A stretch of 64,000 bases of DNA from Marinomonas rhizomae (GCF_024397855.1 NZ_CP073343.1:3038001-3102000); one strand, 5' to 3'. Shown: positions 45,565-55,204, counted from the first letter of the stretch. The notes: generated by a model not told the origin, from the letters alone. Numbers and translations are program-made.

Positions 45565-46506
45565 ATGAAAACTCTTAAAAACAAACTACTATTAGCAACC
45601 ATGGGTGGCGCCACCTTATTCGCAGTACCAAATTTGGCATTAGCAACTGAAAACGGTGCGCCAACTACAGCGATGGGTGTTTATGACTTCGGGGCAGGGT
45701 TTATGCCACCAGCAACGGATGTTGGCGCCTTTGGTTTACGTACTGCCTACTATAGCTCTGATTCGAGCAGAAATGCCGCTGGTAATGACAACGGCACTGA
45801 CTTTTCGCTAGACGTACTCAGCCTTGGTTTAGCTTATATAAAAATGACCAATCACGAAATTTTCGGTGCTAAGTATGGCTTTAGTACAGTTGTACCTTTC
45901 TTCAGTATGGACGCATCTCTAAAAGTACCCGTCGCTTCGATCGACCGAAGTGCAGATATTACAAAACAAGCAGACATACAGGTCACACCATTGATCCTAC
46001 AGTGGAACTTGTCTCCAAACTTAGCTATGAACGCACAATTCCAGATTCAGGCCCCAACAGGTGATTATGATAAAGATCGTCTGGTTTCTCCTGGCTTAAA
46101 TCATTGGGCTTTCTCGCCTATTTATAATGTCAGCTACATTTCTGACACAGGTTTTGAAGTGTCTTCCAGCTTTGAGCTCGACATCAATACGAAAAACTCA
46201 GACACAGACTATAAAAACGGTATCGAATATCGTCACGAATTTGCTGTTGGACAACACGTCAATGAGTGGACTTTGGGGTTGGGCGGTTACTACTACCGTC
46301 AGTTAACGGATGACAAAACTTACTCTGGCTATACTGGTCAAGCAATCGTAGATGGCAATCGTGCAGAAACCTTAGCTGCTGGACCGGCGATAACCTACTT
46401 TAAACCTGGATCACCTATGGTTTCTTTCCATGCCTACAAAGAATTTAAAACGTCTAACCGAGCACAAGGTTACAACCTAGCTTTACGTGTTTCACAATCA
46501 TTCTAA
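45565..46506 (+). CDS. Outer-membrane protein, MetA-pathway (phenol degradation) family
   Basis: 313 residues. Signal peptide ends near LALATENGAP; the remainder is rich in alternating aromatic beta strands and ends in SQSF with a terminal Phe, as outer-membrane barrels do. PTTAMGVYDFGAGFMPPATD and the overall layout match the family named for the phenol MetA pathway, thought to be channels for hydrophobic aromatic compounds. It lies 12 bases before the MFS gene, so the two probably work as outer and inner gates for one substrate. Confidence 0.85.
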   Translation: MKTLKNKLLLATMGGATLFAVPNLALATENGAPTTAMGVYDFGAGFMPPATDVGAFGLRTAYYSSDSSRNAAGNDNGTDFSLDVLSLGLAYIKMTNHEIFGAKYGFSTVVPFFSMDASLKVPVASIDRSADITKQADIQVTPLILQWNLSPNLAMNAQFQIQAPTGDYDKDRLVSPGLNHWAFSPIYNVSYISDTGFEVSSSFELDINTKNSDTDYKNGIEYRHEFAVGQHVNEWTLGLGGYYYRQLTDDKTYSGYTGQAIVDGNRAETLAAGPAITYFKPGSPMVSFHAYKEFKTSNRAQGYNLALRVSQSF

Positions 46507-46518
46507 GAGGTAATTGTT

Positions 46519-47763
46519 ATGTCTATTGATCAATCATTACCGAGAAAAGCTTCAGGAAGTAAGGAAGGCCTTATCCTTGTACTGGGTAGTAGCCTTACTA
46601 TTATGGGTTCTGTCATGGTTGCTCCCATGATACCCAAAATCGGGGCAGAATTCGGGCCAACCACGCCTGATGCAGCCACCCTAGTACCCTTAGCCATTGC
46701 AGGTCCTGCATTAGCAATTGCCATTTGTGCGCCCTTAGCGGGCTGGTTAGCAGATAGAGCTGGTCGTAAGAAATTACTTGTTATAGCCACGTTCCTATAC
46801 GCACTCTTCGGTTTTGTACCCGCTATTTTAGGCGACTTAAATAGCATTGTAATCTCTCGCCTCCTCTTCGGTTGTGCTGAGGCCGCCATTATGACGTGTT
46901 GTACTACGTTAATTGCCGATTATTGGCTTGGTGAAGAGAGGATGAAGTTTGTCAATTTCCAAGTGATAGCCATCGGATTAATTGGCTCCTTGTTTTTTGT
47001 TATTGGTGGAGTACTGGGTGAAGAATCGTGGAGAACACCGTTTTATCTCTACCTTCTACCGTTATTACTCATTCCGTTTATGCTCAAAGTACTTTGGGAG
47101 CCAAGCAAAGAATCAAGGACGGATGAAGCGGAAGCCTTCTCGGGCGTACCTGCATCAGCAGAAAAAATTGCTATGTTTCCACTTATCATCAGCTACTTAA
47201 TGATACTGGGCGGTATGGTGCTGAACTTTGTGATTCCGATTCAAACGCCTACTTTACTGGTTCAAATGGGAGTGACATCCACAACCGAAATAGGTATGTC
47301 TGCGGGATTAAGCTTACTTGCAACCCTAATAGGTTCAATCCTTTGGCCTGTATTGCGTCGCCTATTCGGACTTAATCTTTGCAACGCCATACTGTTTGCT
47401 TTGGTTGGTACAGGACTATGGCTACTTTCCAATGCAACGACGTACCAACAAGTACTTTTTGCAGTAACGATTCAAGGTATTGGTGCTGGTCTAATGGTAC
47501 CTAATATCATGGCCGCAACAATGAACATCCTTCCTGCAAAAGTACGCGGTCGTGGTTTGGGGATTTTCACATCCAGTTTGTATCTTGGCCAATTTGTAAG
47601 CCCGATCATTGTCAGCATTATTTTATCAACTGGCTCTGATCTTCGTGGCACGATTTACAGCCTCGCTATTGCTGGCTTTGTTGTTGCTGCTTTGTGGGTC
47701 ATTTCAAGTATTTTCCTAAGCAATAAAGGCTCAAGTCCAGAGTCAGAAAGCTCTTTACCTTAG
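46519..47763 (+). CDS. MFS transporter
   Basis: 414 residues with about twelve hydrophobic helices and the loop 2-3 signature GWLADRAGRKKLL. Proton-driven uptake or export of a small organic compound is expected. It follows the outer-membrane channel gene by 12 bases and precedes an amidase, so the substrate may be an amide or aromatic acid. Confidence 0.9.
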   Translation: MSIDQSLPRKASGSKEGLILVLGSSLTIMGSVMVAPMIPKIGAEFGPTTPDAATLVPLAIAGPALAIAICAPLAGWLADRAGRKKLLVIATFLYALFGFVPAILGDLNSIVISRLLFGCAEAAIMTCCTTLIADYWLGEERMKFVNFQVIAIGLIGSLFFVIGGVLGEESWRTPFYLYLLPLLLIPFMLKVLWEPSKESRTDEAEAFSGVPASAEKIAMFPLIISYLMILGGMVLNFVIPIQTPTLLVQMGVTSTTEIGMSAGLSLLATLIGSILWPVLRRLFGLNLCNAILFALVGTGLWLLSNATTYQQVLFAVTIQGIGAGLMVPNIMAATMNILPAKVRGRGLGIFTSSLYLGQFVSPIIVSIILSTGSDLRGTIYSLAIAGFVVAALWVISSIFLSNKGSSPESESSLP

Positions 47764-47778
47764 CTAAAAATCTTAACC

Positions 47779-47804
47779 GGGCAACACTATGTTGCCCCTT
47801 TTCT
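47779..47804 (+). terminator. Hairpin between MFS and amidase genes
   Basis: GGGCAAC and GTTGCCC pair around ACTAT, followed by a short CTTTTCT run. It may end part of the transcript before the amidase. Confidence 0.6.
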
Positions 47805-47818
47805 AAGTGGATATTTTT

Positions 47819-49255
47819 ATGAAAGACATACACAACTTAGTCGACACCCATGATGGAATCGGTCTCGCTGAACTCGTTAAAAAAGGCGATATCAAATCCA
47901 CTGAGTTATTAGAGTGCTGTATTGAACGCGCTGAGAAAGTGAATCCAGAAATTAACGCTATCGCAGAAAAACTCTACGATTCTGCACGACAAGCAACGCC
48001 AAATGATGGCCTATTTTCTGGCGTTCCAACGTTTGTCAAAGACTTGTTTGCACCTGTAGCGGAAGCCCGCATGACAAATGGCTCACATGCGCTCGGTGAA
48101 GCACGCCCAGGCATGGACGACAACCTTGTTAGCCGTTTGCGCAAAACTGGCTGTACTTTTATTGGTACCAGTACAGCCCCTGAATTTGGTGCCTCTTACA
48201 CGACCGAGTCCACCCGTTTTGGCCCAACCCGTAACCCATGGAATACCGACCACAGCTGTGGCGGATCAAGTGGTGGTTCAGCCGCTCTGGTTGCCGCTCG
48301 CGTCGTACCCTTTACTCACGCTAATGACGGCGGTGGTTCTATTCGAGTCCCCTCTTCTTGCTGTGGCCTTTTTGGCATGAAACCAAGCCGTGGCCGTATG
48401 CCAAATGGTCCTTTAGTAGGTGAAGGTTGGGGAGGATTCGGTACGGCTCACGCCATCTCTCTTTCGGTGCGAGACAGCGCTGCCTTAATGGATTTGACTG
48501 CAGGCATGGATCTCGGTGCGCCCTATGCATCACCAGGTCAATCCATGTCATTTCTCGAGGCAACAAAGACGCCCGTTCGCCCACTGCGTATCGCATTAGT
48601 GGAAAGCATGGATCCATGGCCAAGTTCCCCTGAGTCTTTGGCCGCTGTTAGGCATGCCGCAAAACTGTGTGAAAGCCTAGGACATAAGGTGACTCAAACT
48701 GTCTTACCTGTCGATTTGTATCAGTTCTTTGATCAGTGTTTCGATATCATCGGCACTAATACTAAAAACTATGTCGAACTTTTGGGAGAGATGCGTGGCA
48801 AGCCAGTGTCTCTAGAAGAGTTGCAAGTTCATACACGCATAATGATTCGTGAAAAGGGTGACATAGGTGCGATTCAATACGTAAGAGCCATTGAATCCAT
48901 GCATGCATTAGGCCGTAATTTCGCGAATTACATGAGTGATTATGATGTCATTTTGACACCGACACTTGCTAAACCACCGGTACTCATTGGCACGCTGGAC
49001 GTGATGGATGAGAGCAAGTCTGCTGATGATATGATTCAGAATTATCACAGCTATTCGCCCTACACGTGTCTTTTCAATGCCACAGGACAACCTGCTATGT
49101 CAGTTCCGCTTTATTGGACGGAACATGGCTTACCAATTGGCGCTCATTTCGCAGGACGGTTTGGCGATGAAGAAACCCTTTTCTCTCTTGCCGCCCAACT
49201 CGAAGCCGCACAACCCTGGTTTAATAACCGACCAAAATTAAGCGCTTGTTTATAA
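47819..49255 (+). CDS. Amidase (amidase-signature family)
   Basis: 478 residues from ATG 47819; GTG 47807 is in frame but weaker. The Ser-cisSer-Lys triad is visible: Lys in [11 protein letters not shown], the serine stretch [17 protein letters not shown], and the nucleophile serine in [18 protein letters not shown]. Family members hydrolyse amides to acid and ammonia. Cytoplasmic. Its place behind the aromatic channel and MFS genes suggests an imported amide, possibly an aryl or acyl amide. The gene is followed by a strong terminator. Confidence 0.9.
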   Translation: MKDIHNLVDTHDGIGLAELVKKGDIKSTELLECCIERAEKVNPEINAIAEKLYDSARQATPNDGLFSGVPTFVKDLFAPVAEARMTNGSHALGEARPGMDDNLVSRLRKTGCTFIGTSTAPEFGASYTTESTRFGPTRNPWNTDHSCGGSSGGSAALVAARVVPFTHANDGGGSIRVPSSCCGLFGMKPSRGRMPNGPLVGEGWGGFGTAHAISLSVRDSAALMDLTAGMDLGAPYASPGQSMSFLEATKTPVRPLRIALVESMDPWPSSPESLAAVRHAAKLCESLGHKVTQTVLPVDLYQFFDQCFDIIGTNTKNYVELLGEMRGKPVSLEELQVHTRIMIREKGDIGAIQYVRAIESMHALGRNFANYMSDYDVILTPTLAKPPVLIGTLDVMDESKSADDMIQNYHSYSPYTCLFNATGQPAMSVPLYWTEHGLPIGAHFAGRFGDEETLFSLAAQLEAAQPWFNNRPKLSACL

Positions 49256-49289
49256 CTGCCCTTTTCTATTCTGATTCACCTCCCTTTAA

Positions 49290-49320
49290 CCCCGAAAGAT
49301 TCGTTCGGGGTCTTTTTTTA
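49290..49320 (+). terminator. Rho-independent terminator after amidase
   Basis: CCCCGAA and TTCGGGG pair around a 7-base loop, followed by TCTTTTTTT. Confidence 0.9.
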
Positions 49321-49321
49321 T

Positions 49322-50233
49322 CTAGGCCTTTTTCCATGGGGATAGACTTAATGATGTCTTTAACATATCGATAAAGCCTGATACTCGTGCTGAGCGTTCA
49401 TTTTTCCCACTGCTCACCAGAGCAACAATATCAGCATCAGGCAACTGATAACTAGAAAGTAATTGTACTAATTCTCCCCGCTTTATTTCTGGCGTTACAT
49501 CCCACTCCGATCGCATAATAATACCCAATCCTAAAAGAGCCCAGTCTTTAACCACACGCCCTTCATTACTTGCCAAGCTTGGATGAATACGAATCGAGGA
49601 ATGTTCACCATCAAGGTTTTTGAAGTCCCAAAGTGTAACGTCTTCATTGTTTTCTCGCAGAGCAATACAGGTATGACTTAATAAGTCTTTAGGCGTTTGG
49701 GGGACTCCATTTTTCTTCAGATAATCAGGAGAAGCGCAAATAAAACGCTTATTCCGCGCTAATGGAATCATTTTCAAAGATGAGTTTTTCAGCTCTCCAA
49801 TATAGATAATCACATCCCATTTATGGTGAGCAGACCAATTCGGGTTATCTGATAGCTCTAACTCAATTTCCAATCCAGGGTGGTTTATTTTGTATTTAGC
49901 TAATAATTTAGCTACGTAATCATTACCAAAACCCAGTGGCGCGAGTACTCTTAATTTACCTACTACATGCGCTCTCACATCATTAAGCTGTGTTTGTAAA
50001 TCATCAATCTGCTCTAAAATTAGCTCTCCCTTCTCCACTAGCAACTTAGCCTCATCGGTCAAGCTAACTACTCGAGACGGTCTCTGCACCAAAGGCACAG
50101 CTAATTTTTTCTCAATATGCTGAACCCTTAACGTCACTGAGGGAGCACTTACATTCAGCACACGAGCCGCTTCAGCCATAGTTTTACAACGACTAAGTAC
50201 CAGTAAAAAAGACAAATCTTCCGTTGTTATCAT
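49322..50233 (-). CDS. LysR-family regulator, divergent from hydroxyaspartate genes
   Basis: 303 residues with helix-turn-helix CKTMAEAARVLNVSAPSVTL (about residues 14-34) and an effector domain. It is 99 bases from the divergent aldolase gene, with an AT-rich dyad (AACTAATTAGT) between them, and so probably controls the aldolase-reductase operon. In Paracoccus the beta-hydroxyaspartate cycle is controlled by an IclR protein, so a LysR here would be a difference. Confidence 0.85.
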   Translation of the reverse strand: MITTEDLSFLLVLSRCKTMAEAARVLNVSAPSVTLRVQHIEKKLAVPLVQRPSRVVSLTDEAKLLVEKGELILEQIDDLQTQLNDVRAHVVGKLRVLAPLGFGNDYVAKLLAKYKINHPGLEIELELSDNPNWSAHHKWDVIIYIGELKNSSLKMIPLARNKRFICASPDYLKKNGVPQTPKDLLSHTCIALRENNEDVTLWDFKNLDGEHSSIRIHPSLASNEGRVVKDWALLGLGIIMRSEWDVTPEIKRGELVQLLSSYQLPDADIVALVSSGKNERSARVSGFIDMLKTSLSLSPWKKA

Positions 50234-50332
50234 TAAGTTTCAACTTAACTAATTAGTAATTCTAGGTTAATTTACTTTAAACCACTTTCACCAAATACTA
50301 CAGCCTAATCATCACATAGGGTTGAAACTGAC

Positions 50333-51493
50333 ATGAAAGTAAAAACAAAACACGACCTCGATAAAAAAAAGCGAGCGTTGGACACCCCCTTTTTAGCTGT
50401 CGATAAAATAAAATTTCTACATAACATTAAGCGACTTAATAGGATCCTAAGCGGCTTCAATACACATCTACGCCCCCACTTTAAAACCATCCGCTCTATA
50501 GAGGCATTGCCGTATTTACTAACCGATAAACAGAGCCCTATTACCGTTTCAACGATAAAAGAAGCCCAGTCCTTAGTCGAAACAGGATACACAAATGTGC
50601 TTTACGCAGTCGGTATAGTGGAAGACAAACTGGATAGAATTCACGCCCTTAATAAACAAGGCGCTAGCGTGATGGTCATTCTTGATAGCCTAAATCAAGC
50701 TCTAAGCATTAATCGCTACTGTGAAAATAACAATTGCTCTATCAATGTTTTAATTGAAATTGATTGTGATGGACATCGAGGAGGTATAGCACCAAATGAC
50801 CCACAACTGATCACCATTGCAGATACCTTAAACCAAGGGCAAGGAAGGTTTTTTGGCATTCTCACCCATGCTGGCGAGTCCTATCATTGCGTCGATAAAA
50901 CCAGCCTGCAACAAGCCGCACAAAATGAAGTCGATCAAGCCCGCTTAGCCGCTAAAAAGCTATTAGAACACGACATTAACTGCCAAGTTGTGTCCATTGG
51001 CTCAACACCAACCGCACATAATTACACGGAATTAGAAGGCATCACCGAAGTAAGAGCAGGTGTTTATACTTTTTTTGATTTGGTCATGACAGGAATCGGG
51101 GTATGCAATACAAATGATATTGCTGCTACGGTTGTGGCAACGGTTATAGGACACAACAGAGAAAAAGGCTGGCTATTTATTGATGCAGGATGGATGGCAC
51201 TATCTGCAGACAAAGGTACTGCTGAGCAATCTAAAGATTGCGGCTATGGCCTTGTTGCAAACTCTGATAGCCAATTACTAGGTCACATGCAGGTCATAAG
51301 CGCTAATCAGGAGCATGGCATTGTTGCAAGTGCAACTGCGCAAGCCATCAATCACGATGACTTCCCTATAGGAACACGGTTACACATTTTACCGAATCAC
51401 GCTTGTGCAACGACGTCCATGCACACGTCTTATCATGTTTTTGATCATCTAGAAAACACTTACGAAACTTGGAACCGCATACAAGGCTGGTAA
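50333..51493 (+). CDS. D-threonine aldolase / beta-hydroxyaspartate aldolase-like PLP enzyme (BhcC-like)
   Basis: 386 residues of the DSD1/alanine-racemase-N fold. PLP lysine is Lys51 in LRPHFKTIRS, after LDTPFLAVD. The C-terminal metal site is in ILPNHACATTSMHTS, with the His-x-Cys pair typical of D-threonine aldolase and D-serine deaminase. It would split 3-hydroxyaspartate to glycine and glyoxylate, or a related beta-hydroxy amino acid. The next gene starts 1 base after its stop and belongs to the ornithine cyclodeaminase family, as BhcD does, and a dehydratase relic follows. D-serine or D-threonine breakdown remains possible. Confidence 0.82.
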   Translation: MKVKTKHDLDKKKRALDTPFLAVDKIKFLHNIKRLNRILSGFNTHLRPHFKTIRSIEALPYLLTDKQSPITVSTIKEAQSLVETGYTNVLYAVGIVEDKLDRIHALNKQGASVMVILDSLNQALSINRYCENNNCSINVLIEIDCDGHRGGIAPNDPQLITIADTLNQGQGRFFGILTHAGESYHCVDKTSLQQAAQNEVDQARLAAKKLLEHDINCQVVSIGSTPTAHNYTELEGITEVRAGVYTFFDLVMTGIGVCNTNDIAATVVATVIGHNREKGWLFIDAGWMALSADKGTAEQSKDCGYGLVANSDSQLLGHMQVISANQEHGIVASATAQAINHDDFPIGTRLHILPNHACATTSMHTSYHVFDHLENTYETWNRIQGW

Positions 51494-51494
51494 T

Positions 51495-52412
51495 ATGATT
51501 CATCTTAATGAAGAACACACATCCAAACTCATCACACACGAATTGGCCTATGACGCTATTAAAAATGCGTTAACGGCCGTTATTTCCGACAATGCGACAC
51601 TCTTTCCTGTCGTCAATGCAGGTGGTGCCGCCCCAAATACCGTATTTTCCCTGAAAGCCGCTTGTACCGATAAGGTTGTCGGTTGGAAAACCGGAAGCTA
51701 TTGGCCAAACAATGCGTCACTAGGCCGACCTTGCCATGGCACAACAATTTTCTTGCTTGACCCAGAAACAGGCGCATTAAAAGCCATCATTGAAGCCAGT
51801 GCGGTAAACGCTTATCGCACAGCCGCCGCAGATGCCGTCGCCGTTGATTACTTAGCTCGAAAAGACTCAACCACCTTAGCCATTTTTGGAACGGGTCACC
51901 AAGCGGAATATGAAGCCATGGCGGTTTGTAATGTGAGATCAATTAACTCTGTGTTCGTCGTTGGTCGCTCTAGTGAGAAGGCCAATATTTTTGTCGAAAG
52001 GTTAAAAGCAAAAGGACTAAATGCCAAAGCCGTTGATGCCCAGTTCGCCTGTATGAGCGCTGACATTATTGTCACTGCAACCACCTCAAACGAACCCTTG
52101 TTTCGCGCCGAGTGGGTAAAACCTGGCACCCATATCTCAGCCATGGGAGCGGATAAGAAAGGCAAACAGGAACTTCCTGTCGAACTGTATTCAAACGCCT
52201 TATTGTTTTGCGACTTCGCCAAACAATCGGTTGAGATTGGCGAACTTCAACATACGAGCAACAGCAATATAACCAACATTGGGCAAGTGATTAACGCTAC
52301 ATCCACTGGACGAACGTCAGCGAATGACATCACGATTTTTGATAGTTCAGGCATCGCGCTTCAAGACCTTTTCATTGCTGAAAAACTGCTCAACATTCAC
52401 GAGGGGAATTAA
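51495..52412 (+). CDS. Ornithine cyclodeaminase-family reductase (iminosuccinate reductase, BhcD-like)
   Basis: 305 residues. The lysine in VVGWKTGSYWPNN and the arginine in SAVNAYRTAAADAVAVDYLA are the family's substrate contacts; the Rossmann loop is FGTGHQAEYEAMA. Such proteins act as cyclodeaminases, alanine dehydrogenases or imine reductases. Placement directly after the aldolase and before a hydroxyaspartate-dehydratase relic favours iminosuccinate reduction to aspartate, the last step of the beta-hydroxyaspartate cycle. Biochemical role inferred from context. Confidence 0.8.
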   Translation: MIHLNEEHTSKLITHELAYDAIKNALTAVISDNATLFPVVNAGGAAPNTVFSLKAACTDKVVGWKTGSYWPNNASLGRPCHGTTIFLLDPETGALKAIIEASAVNAYRTAAADAVAVDYLARKDSTTLAIFGTGHQAEYEAMAVCNVRSINSVFVVGRSSEKANIFVERLKAKGLNAKAVDAQFACMSADIIVTATTSNEPLFRAEWVKPGTHISAMGADKKGKQELPVELYSNALLFCDFAKQSVEIGELQHTSNSNITNIGQVINATSTGRTSANDITIFDSSGIALQDLFIAEKLLNIHEGN

Positions 52413-52607
52413 TGATGAATTTACCGACAATTCAAGATATTTATAAAGCAGCAGAAAGAATTTCTCCATTAATACAAAATAATGTGGATGACATTCTGAC
52501 AGTCAGGGAAGAGTAGATTATTCAAGCAATGAGACTGGTCTGGGAGCAGATAAAAATCGTTATTGAGCCCAGCCGTGCCGTTAGCTGCTTTGGAACGAAG
52601 TGAGTAG
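52412..52607 (+). pseudogene. Internally deleted hydroxyaspartate dehydratase / serine racemase-type gene (BhcB-like)
   Basis: Starts at ATG 52412, overlapping the reductase stop, with GAGGGG upstream. MNLPTIQDIYKAAERISPLI is the N-terminus of threonine dehydratase/serine racemase enzymes. After two Asn codons it jumps to VDDILTVREE, then a TAG at 52514, then IIQAMRLVWEQIKIVIEPS, and, after a one-base frameshift, VPLAALERSE with a TAG at 52605-52607: the family's C-terminus. The middle, some 230-250 codons including the PLP lysine, is gone. Deletion plus a nonsense codon plus a frameshift make it clearly dead. Confidence 0.85.
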
Positions 52608-52664
52608 TAACTGAATAAATACTTTGTGCTTAAAGGCATCTACCTTACTGGTGAAAAATGACAT

Positions 52665-52701
52665 AAAAAAATGGGTTGTTTTGTATAACAACCCATTTTT
52701 T
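52665..52701. terminator. Bidirectional rho-independent terminator
   Basis: AAAAATGGGTTGTT and AACAACCCATTTTT flank a 6-base loop, with A- and T-runs on both sides. It serves the dehydratase relic operon and the convergent kinase gene. Confidence 0.9.
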
Positions 52702-52728
52702 CATTATCACAGCCTACACTCTTTTATC

Positions 52729-53763
52729 TCAATTAGTCTGGGTGGTTTGATATTTATCGGCCCACTCTAAAAACTGATTGGCTTGATTCATCGCACGCTC
52801 AATCAAATCACCAGCTAACTCTTTTGCCGTATCCGTTTCTTGACGACTACGAATCCATCCAAGATAGGTGAAACTACGTAATACCAAGAACAAATCAAGC
52901 AATGCGAGCTCTTCTTCCGGTAGCTCACGCTTAGAACGATAACCTTCAATAGTCGCGGCCTTTATAACCTCATAATGCGTCTCGGTTTGCATAAAGTATA
53001 ATGCCGTTGCAATCTCGAACATATACCAACTAAATCCCGCATCATCAAAATCAATCGGGCGTATCTTATCCCCCTCTATCATTAAGTTATGAGGATCAAA
53101 ATCGGCATGTATCAAACCATAGTTGTCAGGCGTTTTTTCAATGCCTTGTAACATCTCAGTGGCTTTTGCTCGTGCTTCTTCTATTTTGGCTTTTTGCTCA
53201 GAAGTCAGTAATTCCAACTCCCAAAAACGTCCCCAAAATGGTTCTTCGCCTACCAAACCCTCTAAGTCCCAAGAGTGACGTTTGAAGCCCTCTGGTAAAG
53301 TCCAAGTAGAAGATTGATTATGCAACTGAGCGGCAATCTCTCCGATTGTGTGGTACATGACTCGGCTTTCCTCAGCCGTTGGTACAACACCTTCTTCTGC
53401 ACCAAGAGAGGTACCATCTACCCAACCAAACAGGTCTACATACACATCTTCCCCGGTTTCTGGAATGATCACCTTGGTCATCAATTCTCCTGCGTTCGTC
53501 TTAATAACATCAGGCGTCTCAATACCAAAATCAGACAGTGCACTCATCCACTGAAGTTCAGAATACAGTGCCGCATAATCATGATAACCAGGGCGATGAA
53601 TTCGCAATGCGAAGCGCTCACCTTCTTTAGTTGTTAGTTTGTATACCGCATTTTCACGAAACTTAATCAGGTCTAAAGTAGAGCCTTCTAGCCCCCAATG
53701 TGACATTGACGCTTCGGCAGCCGCCGTTAACTGTACTAAACGGGGATCGATTTGATTCGTCAT
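52729..53763 (-). CDS. Aminoglycoside-phosphotransferase-like small-molecule kinase (hydroxylysine kinase type)
   Basis: 344 residues of the APH/homoserine kinase II fold. Catalytic motif GLIHADFDPHNLMIE (Brenner motif) and metal-binding RPIDFDDAGF are complete; the ATP-site strand is FALRIHRPG. The gene begins 2 bases after the stop of a class III aminotransferase-like gene. In animals and some bacteria such a kinase pairs with a phospho-lyase: hydroxylysine is phosphorylated and then split by an enzyme of the AGXT2L family. A kinase for an amino alcohol or hydroxy amino acid is therefore likely; the exact substrate is unknown. Confidence 0.82.
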   Translation of the reverse strand: MTNQIDPRLVQLTAAAEASMSHWGLEGSTLDLIKFRENAVYKLTTKEGERFALRIHRPGYHDYAALYSELQWMSALSDFGIETPDVIKTNAGELMTKVIIPETGEDVYVDLFGWVDGTSLGAEEGVVPTAEESRVMYHTIGEIAAQLHNQSSTWTLPEGFKRHSWDLEGLVGEEPFWGRFWELELLTSEQKAKIEEARAKATEMLQGIEKTPDNYGLIHADFDPHNLMIEGDKIRPIDFDDAGFSWYMFEIATALYFMQTETHYEVIKAATIEGYRSKRELPEEELALLDLFLVLRSFTYLGWIRSRQETDTAKELAGDLIERAMNQANQFLEWADKYQTTQTN

Positions 53764-53765
53764 AT

Positions 53766-55064
53766 TTATACCTCTTCAGAAACGGCAGTGAACGCCTTAG
53801 CCAGAGCGGCTAGCAGAATGTCTGCGTGCTCAGGTTTAAATGGCATAGGGGGACGGATTTTTAAAACGGAGTCATCAGGCCCGATCGTACTAATCAAGAC
53901 GCCATGATGACGCATGAAATTGACAATCTGCTTAGCTTGTTTTTTTGCCGGCGTTTTTAATGTTTTGTCTAGAACCAACTCGACACCAAAGAACATGCCT
54001 CGACTTCTCACATCGCCGATTAAGTCAAACTCTTGTTGTAACTTAAGTAGACCTTCAGTGACGTATTGCCCTGTCTTGACAGCATTTTCTAATAAATTAT
54101 CTTCTTCCAGTGCATCCAAAACAGCGTTGCCAACAGCACAGGCAACTGGTGTTCCACCAAACGTGTTAAAATACATAGCGTGTTTGGTGAAAGCATTCAC
54201 ATTGTCTAAGTTAGAAACAACGCCAGCTAATGGAAAACCATTACCCATTGGTTTGCCCATGGTGACAATGTCTGGCACAACGTCATACCACTGATGTGCC
54301 CACATATGCTTGCCAGTGCGACCAAAGCCGGCTTGAACTTCATCAAAAATGACATAGCCGCCCGCAGCACGTACCATTTCTGCAGCGTCTTCGAGAAACC
54401 CTTCTGGAATATTTAACAAACCTTCATTGGCGAAATCGGGACACACCAACATGCCAGCCACACCAAGTCCCTCTTCTTGGAAGGCTTGAATCGCTTTTTC
54501 GATATGCTTAAGGTAAGCGTCTTTTAGTGCTTCTGGTGGTACATCTGGAAGACCACGATAGGTATCTGGAATAGGAAAAGAGCGCACGCGCTTTGTCGCT
54601 TTGGCTTCAGGCATAAAGCCTGTACCCAACTCACCAACCGCTTCGGTATTCCCATGATAAGCCGCATCGGTCACAATAATGCCTTGAGAACCCGACATGA
54701 ATCGCGCCATGCGCAGTGCAAGCTCATTTGCCTCACTGCCCGTACATGTCAGCATCGCTGCATTTAGAGGTTCTGCAAATGTAGAGGTCAATCGCTCAAG
54801 GTAATTAACAATATTTTCATGCAAATACCGAGTATGAATATTCAACGTACTGGCTTGTTGAGTGATGGCATTAACCACTCTTGGGTTACAATGACCTACA
54901 TGCGGTACATTGTTATAACAATCTAAAAATTTGTTATCGTCTGCATCGTATAACCAAACACCTTCGCCACGAGCAAGATGAATCGGCTGCTCATAAAATA
55001 ATGGCGAGTACTTACCAATCGTGTTGTGGCGTCGTTGTAGTAACAACTCTGTTTGACTTTCCAT
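53766..55064 (-). CDS. Class III aminotransferase-fold enzyme, phospho-lyase (ETNPPL/PHYKPL)-like
   Basis: 432 residues. PLP lysine is in IVTMGKPMGNGFPLAGV; FDEVQAGFGRTGKHMW holds the cofactor aspartate. The N-terminal DCYNNVPHVGHCNPRVV is close to the NVAHVGHCHP signature of ethanolamine-phosphate and phosphohydroxylysine phospho-lyases, more than to transaminases. It would eliminate phosphate and ammonia from a phosphorylated amino alcohol to give an aldehyde. First gene of the operon with the kinase; a palindromic site lies upstream. Confidence 0.85.
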   Translation of the reverse strand: MESQTELLLQRRHNTIGKYSPLFYEQPIHLARGEGVWLYDADDNKFLDCYNNVPHVGHCNPRVVNAITQQASTLNIHTRYLHENIVNYLERLTSTFAEPLNAAMLTCTGSEANELALRMARFMSGSQGIIVTDAAYHGNTEAVGELGTGFMPEAKATKRVRSFPIPDTYRGLPDVPPEALKDAYLKHIEKAIQAFQEEGLGVAGMLVCPDFANEGLLNIPEGFLEDAAEMVRAAGGYVIFDEVQAGFGRTGKHMWAHQWYDVVPDIVTMGKPMGNGFPLAGVVSNLDNVNAFTKHAMYFNTFGGTPVACAVGNAVLDALEEDNLLENAVKTGQYVTEGLLKLQQEFDLIGDVRSRGMFFGVELVLDKTLKTPAKKQAKQIVNFMRHHGVLISTIGPDDSVLKIRPPMPFKPEHADILLAALAKAFTAVSEEV

Positions 55065-55122
55065 TGTAGCACCTACAAAAAACCGTAAAATAGAAACGAC
55101 ATTCTAGTACTACTCAATCAAT

Positions 55123-55152
55123 ACGAGTATCAACCAGATGGTTGATACTCGT
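55123..55152. promoter_or_regulatory. Perfect 30-bp palindromic operator candidate
   Basis: ACGAGTATCAACC and GGTTGATACTCGT with a 4-base centre, midway between the phospho-lyase gene (58 bases) and the divergent LuxR gene (53 bases). Symmetry and position suggest the LuxR binding site or that of another dimeric regulator. Confidence 0.65.
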
Positions 55153-55204
55153 CGGAGTAGAATAAAACCAATGATCTATAATTAAATAATTTGGTGGTGA
55201 CAGT

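Noticed and set aside
48078-48380. 100-codon open frame inside the amidase gene
   Set aside because: Shadow frame of the amidase, which has all catalytic motifs.
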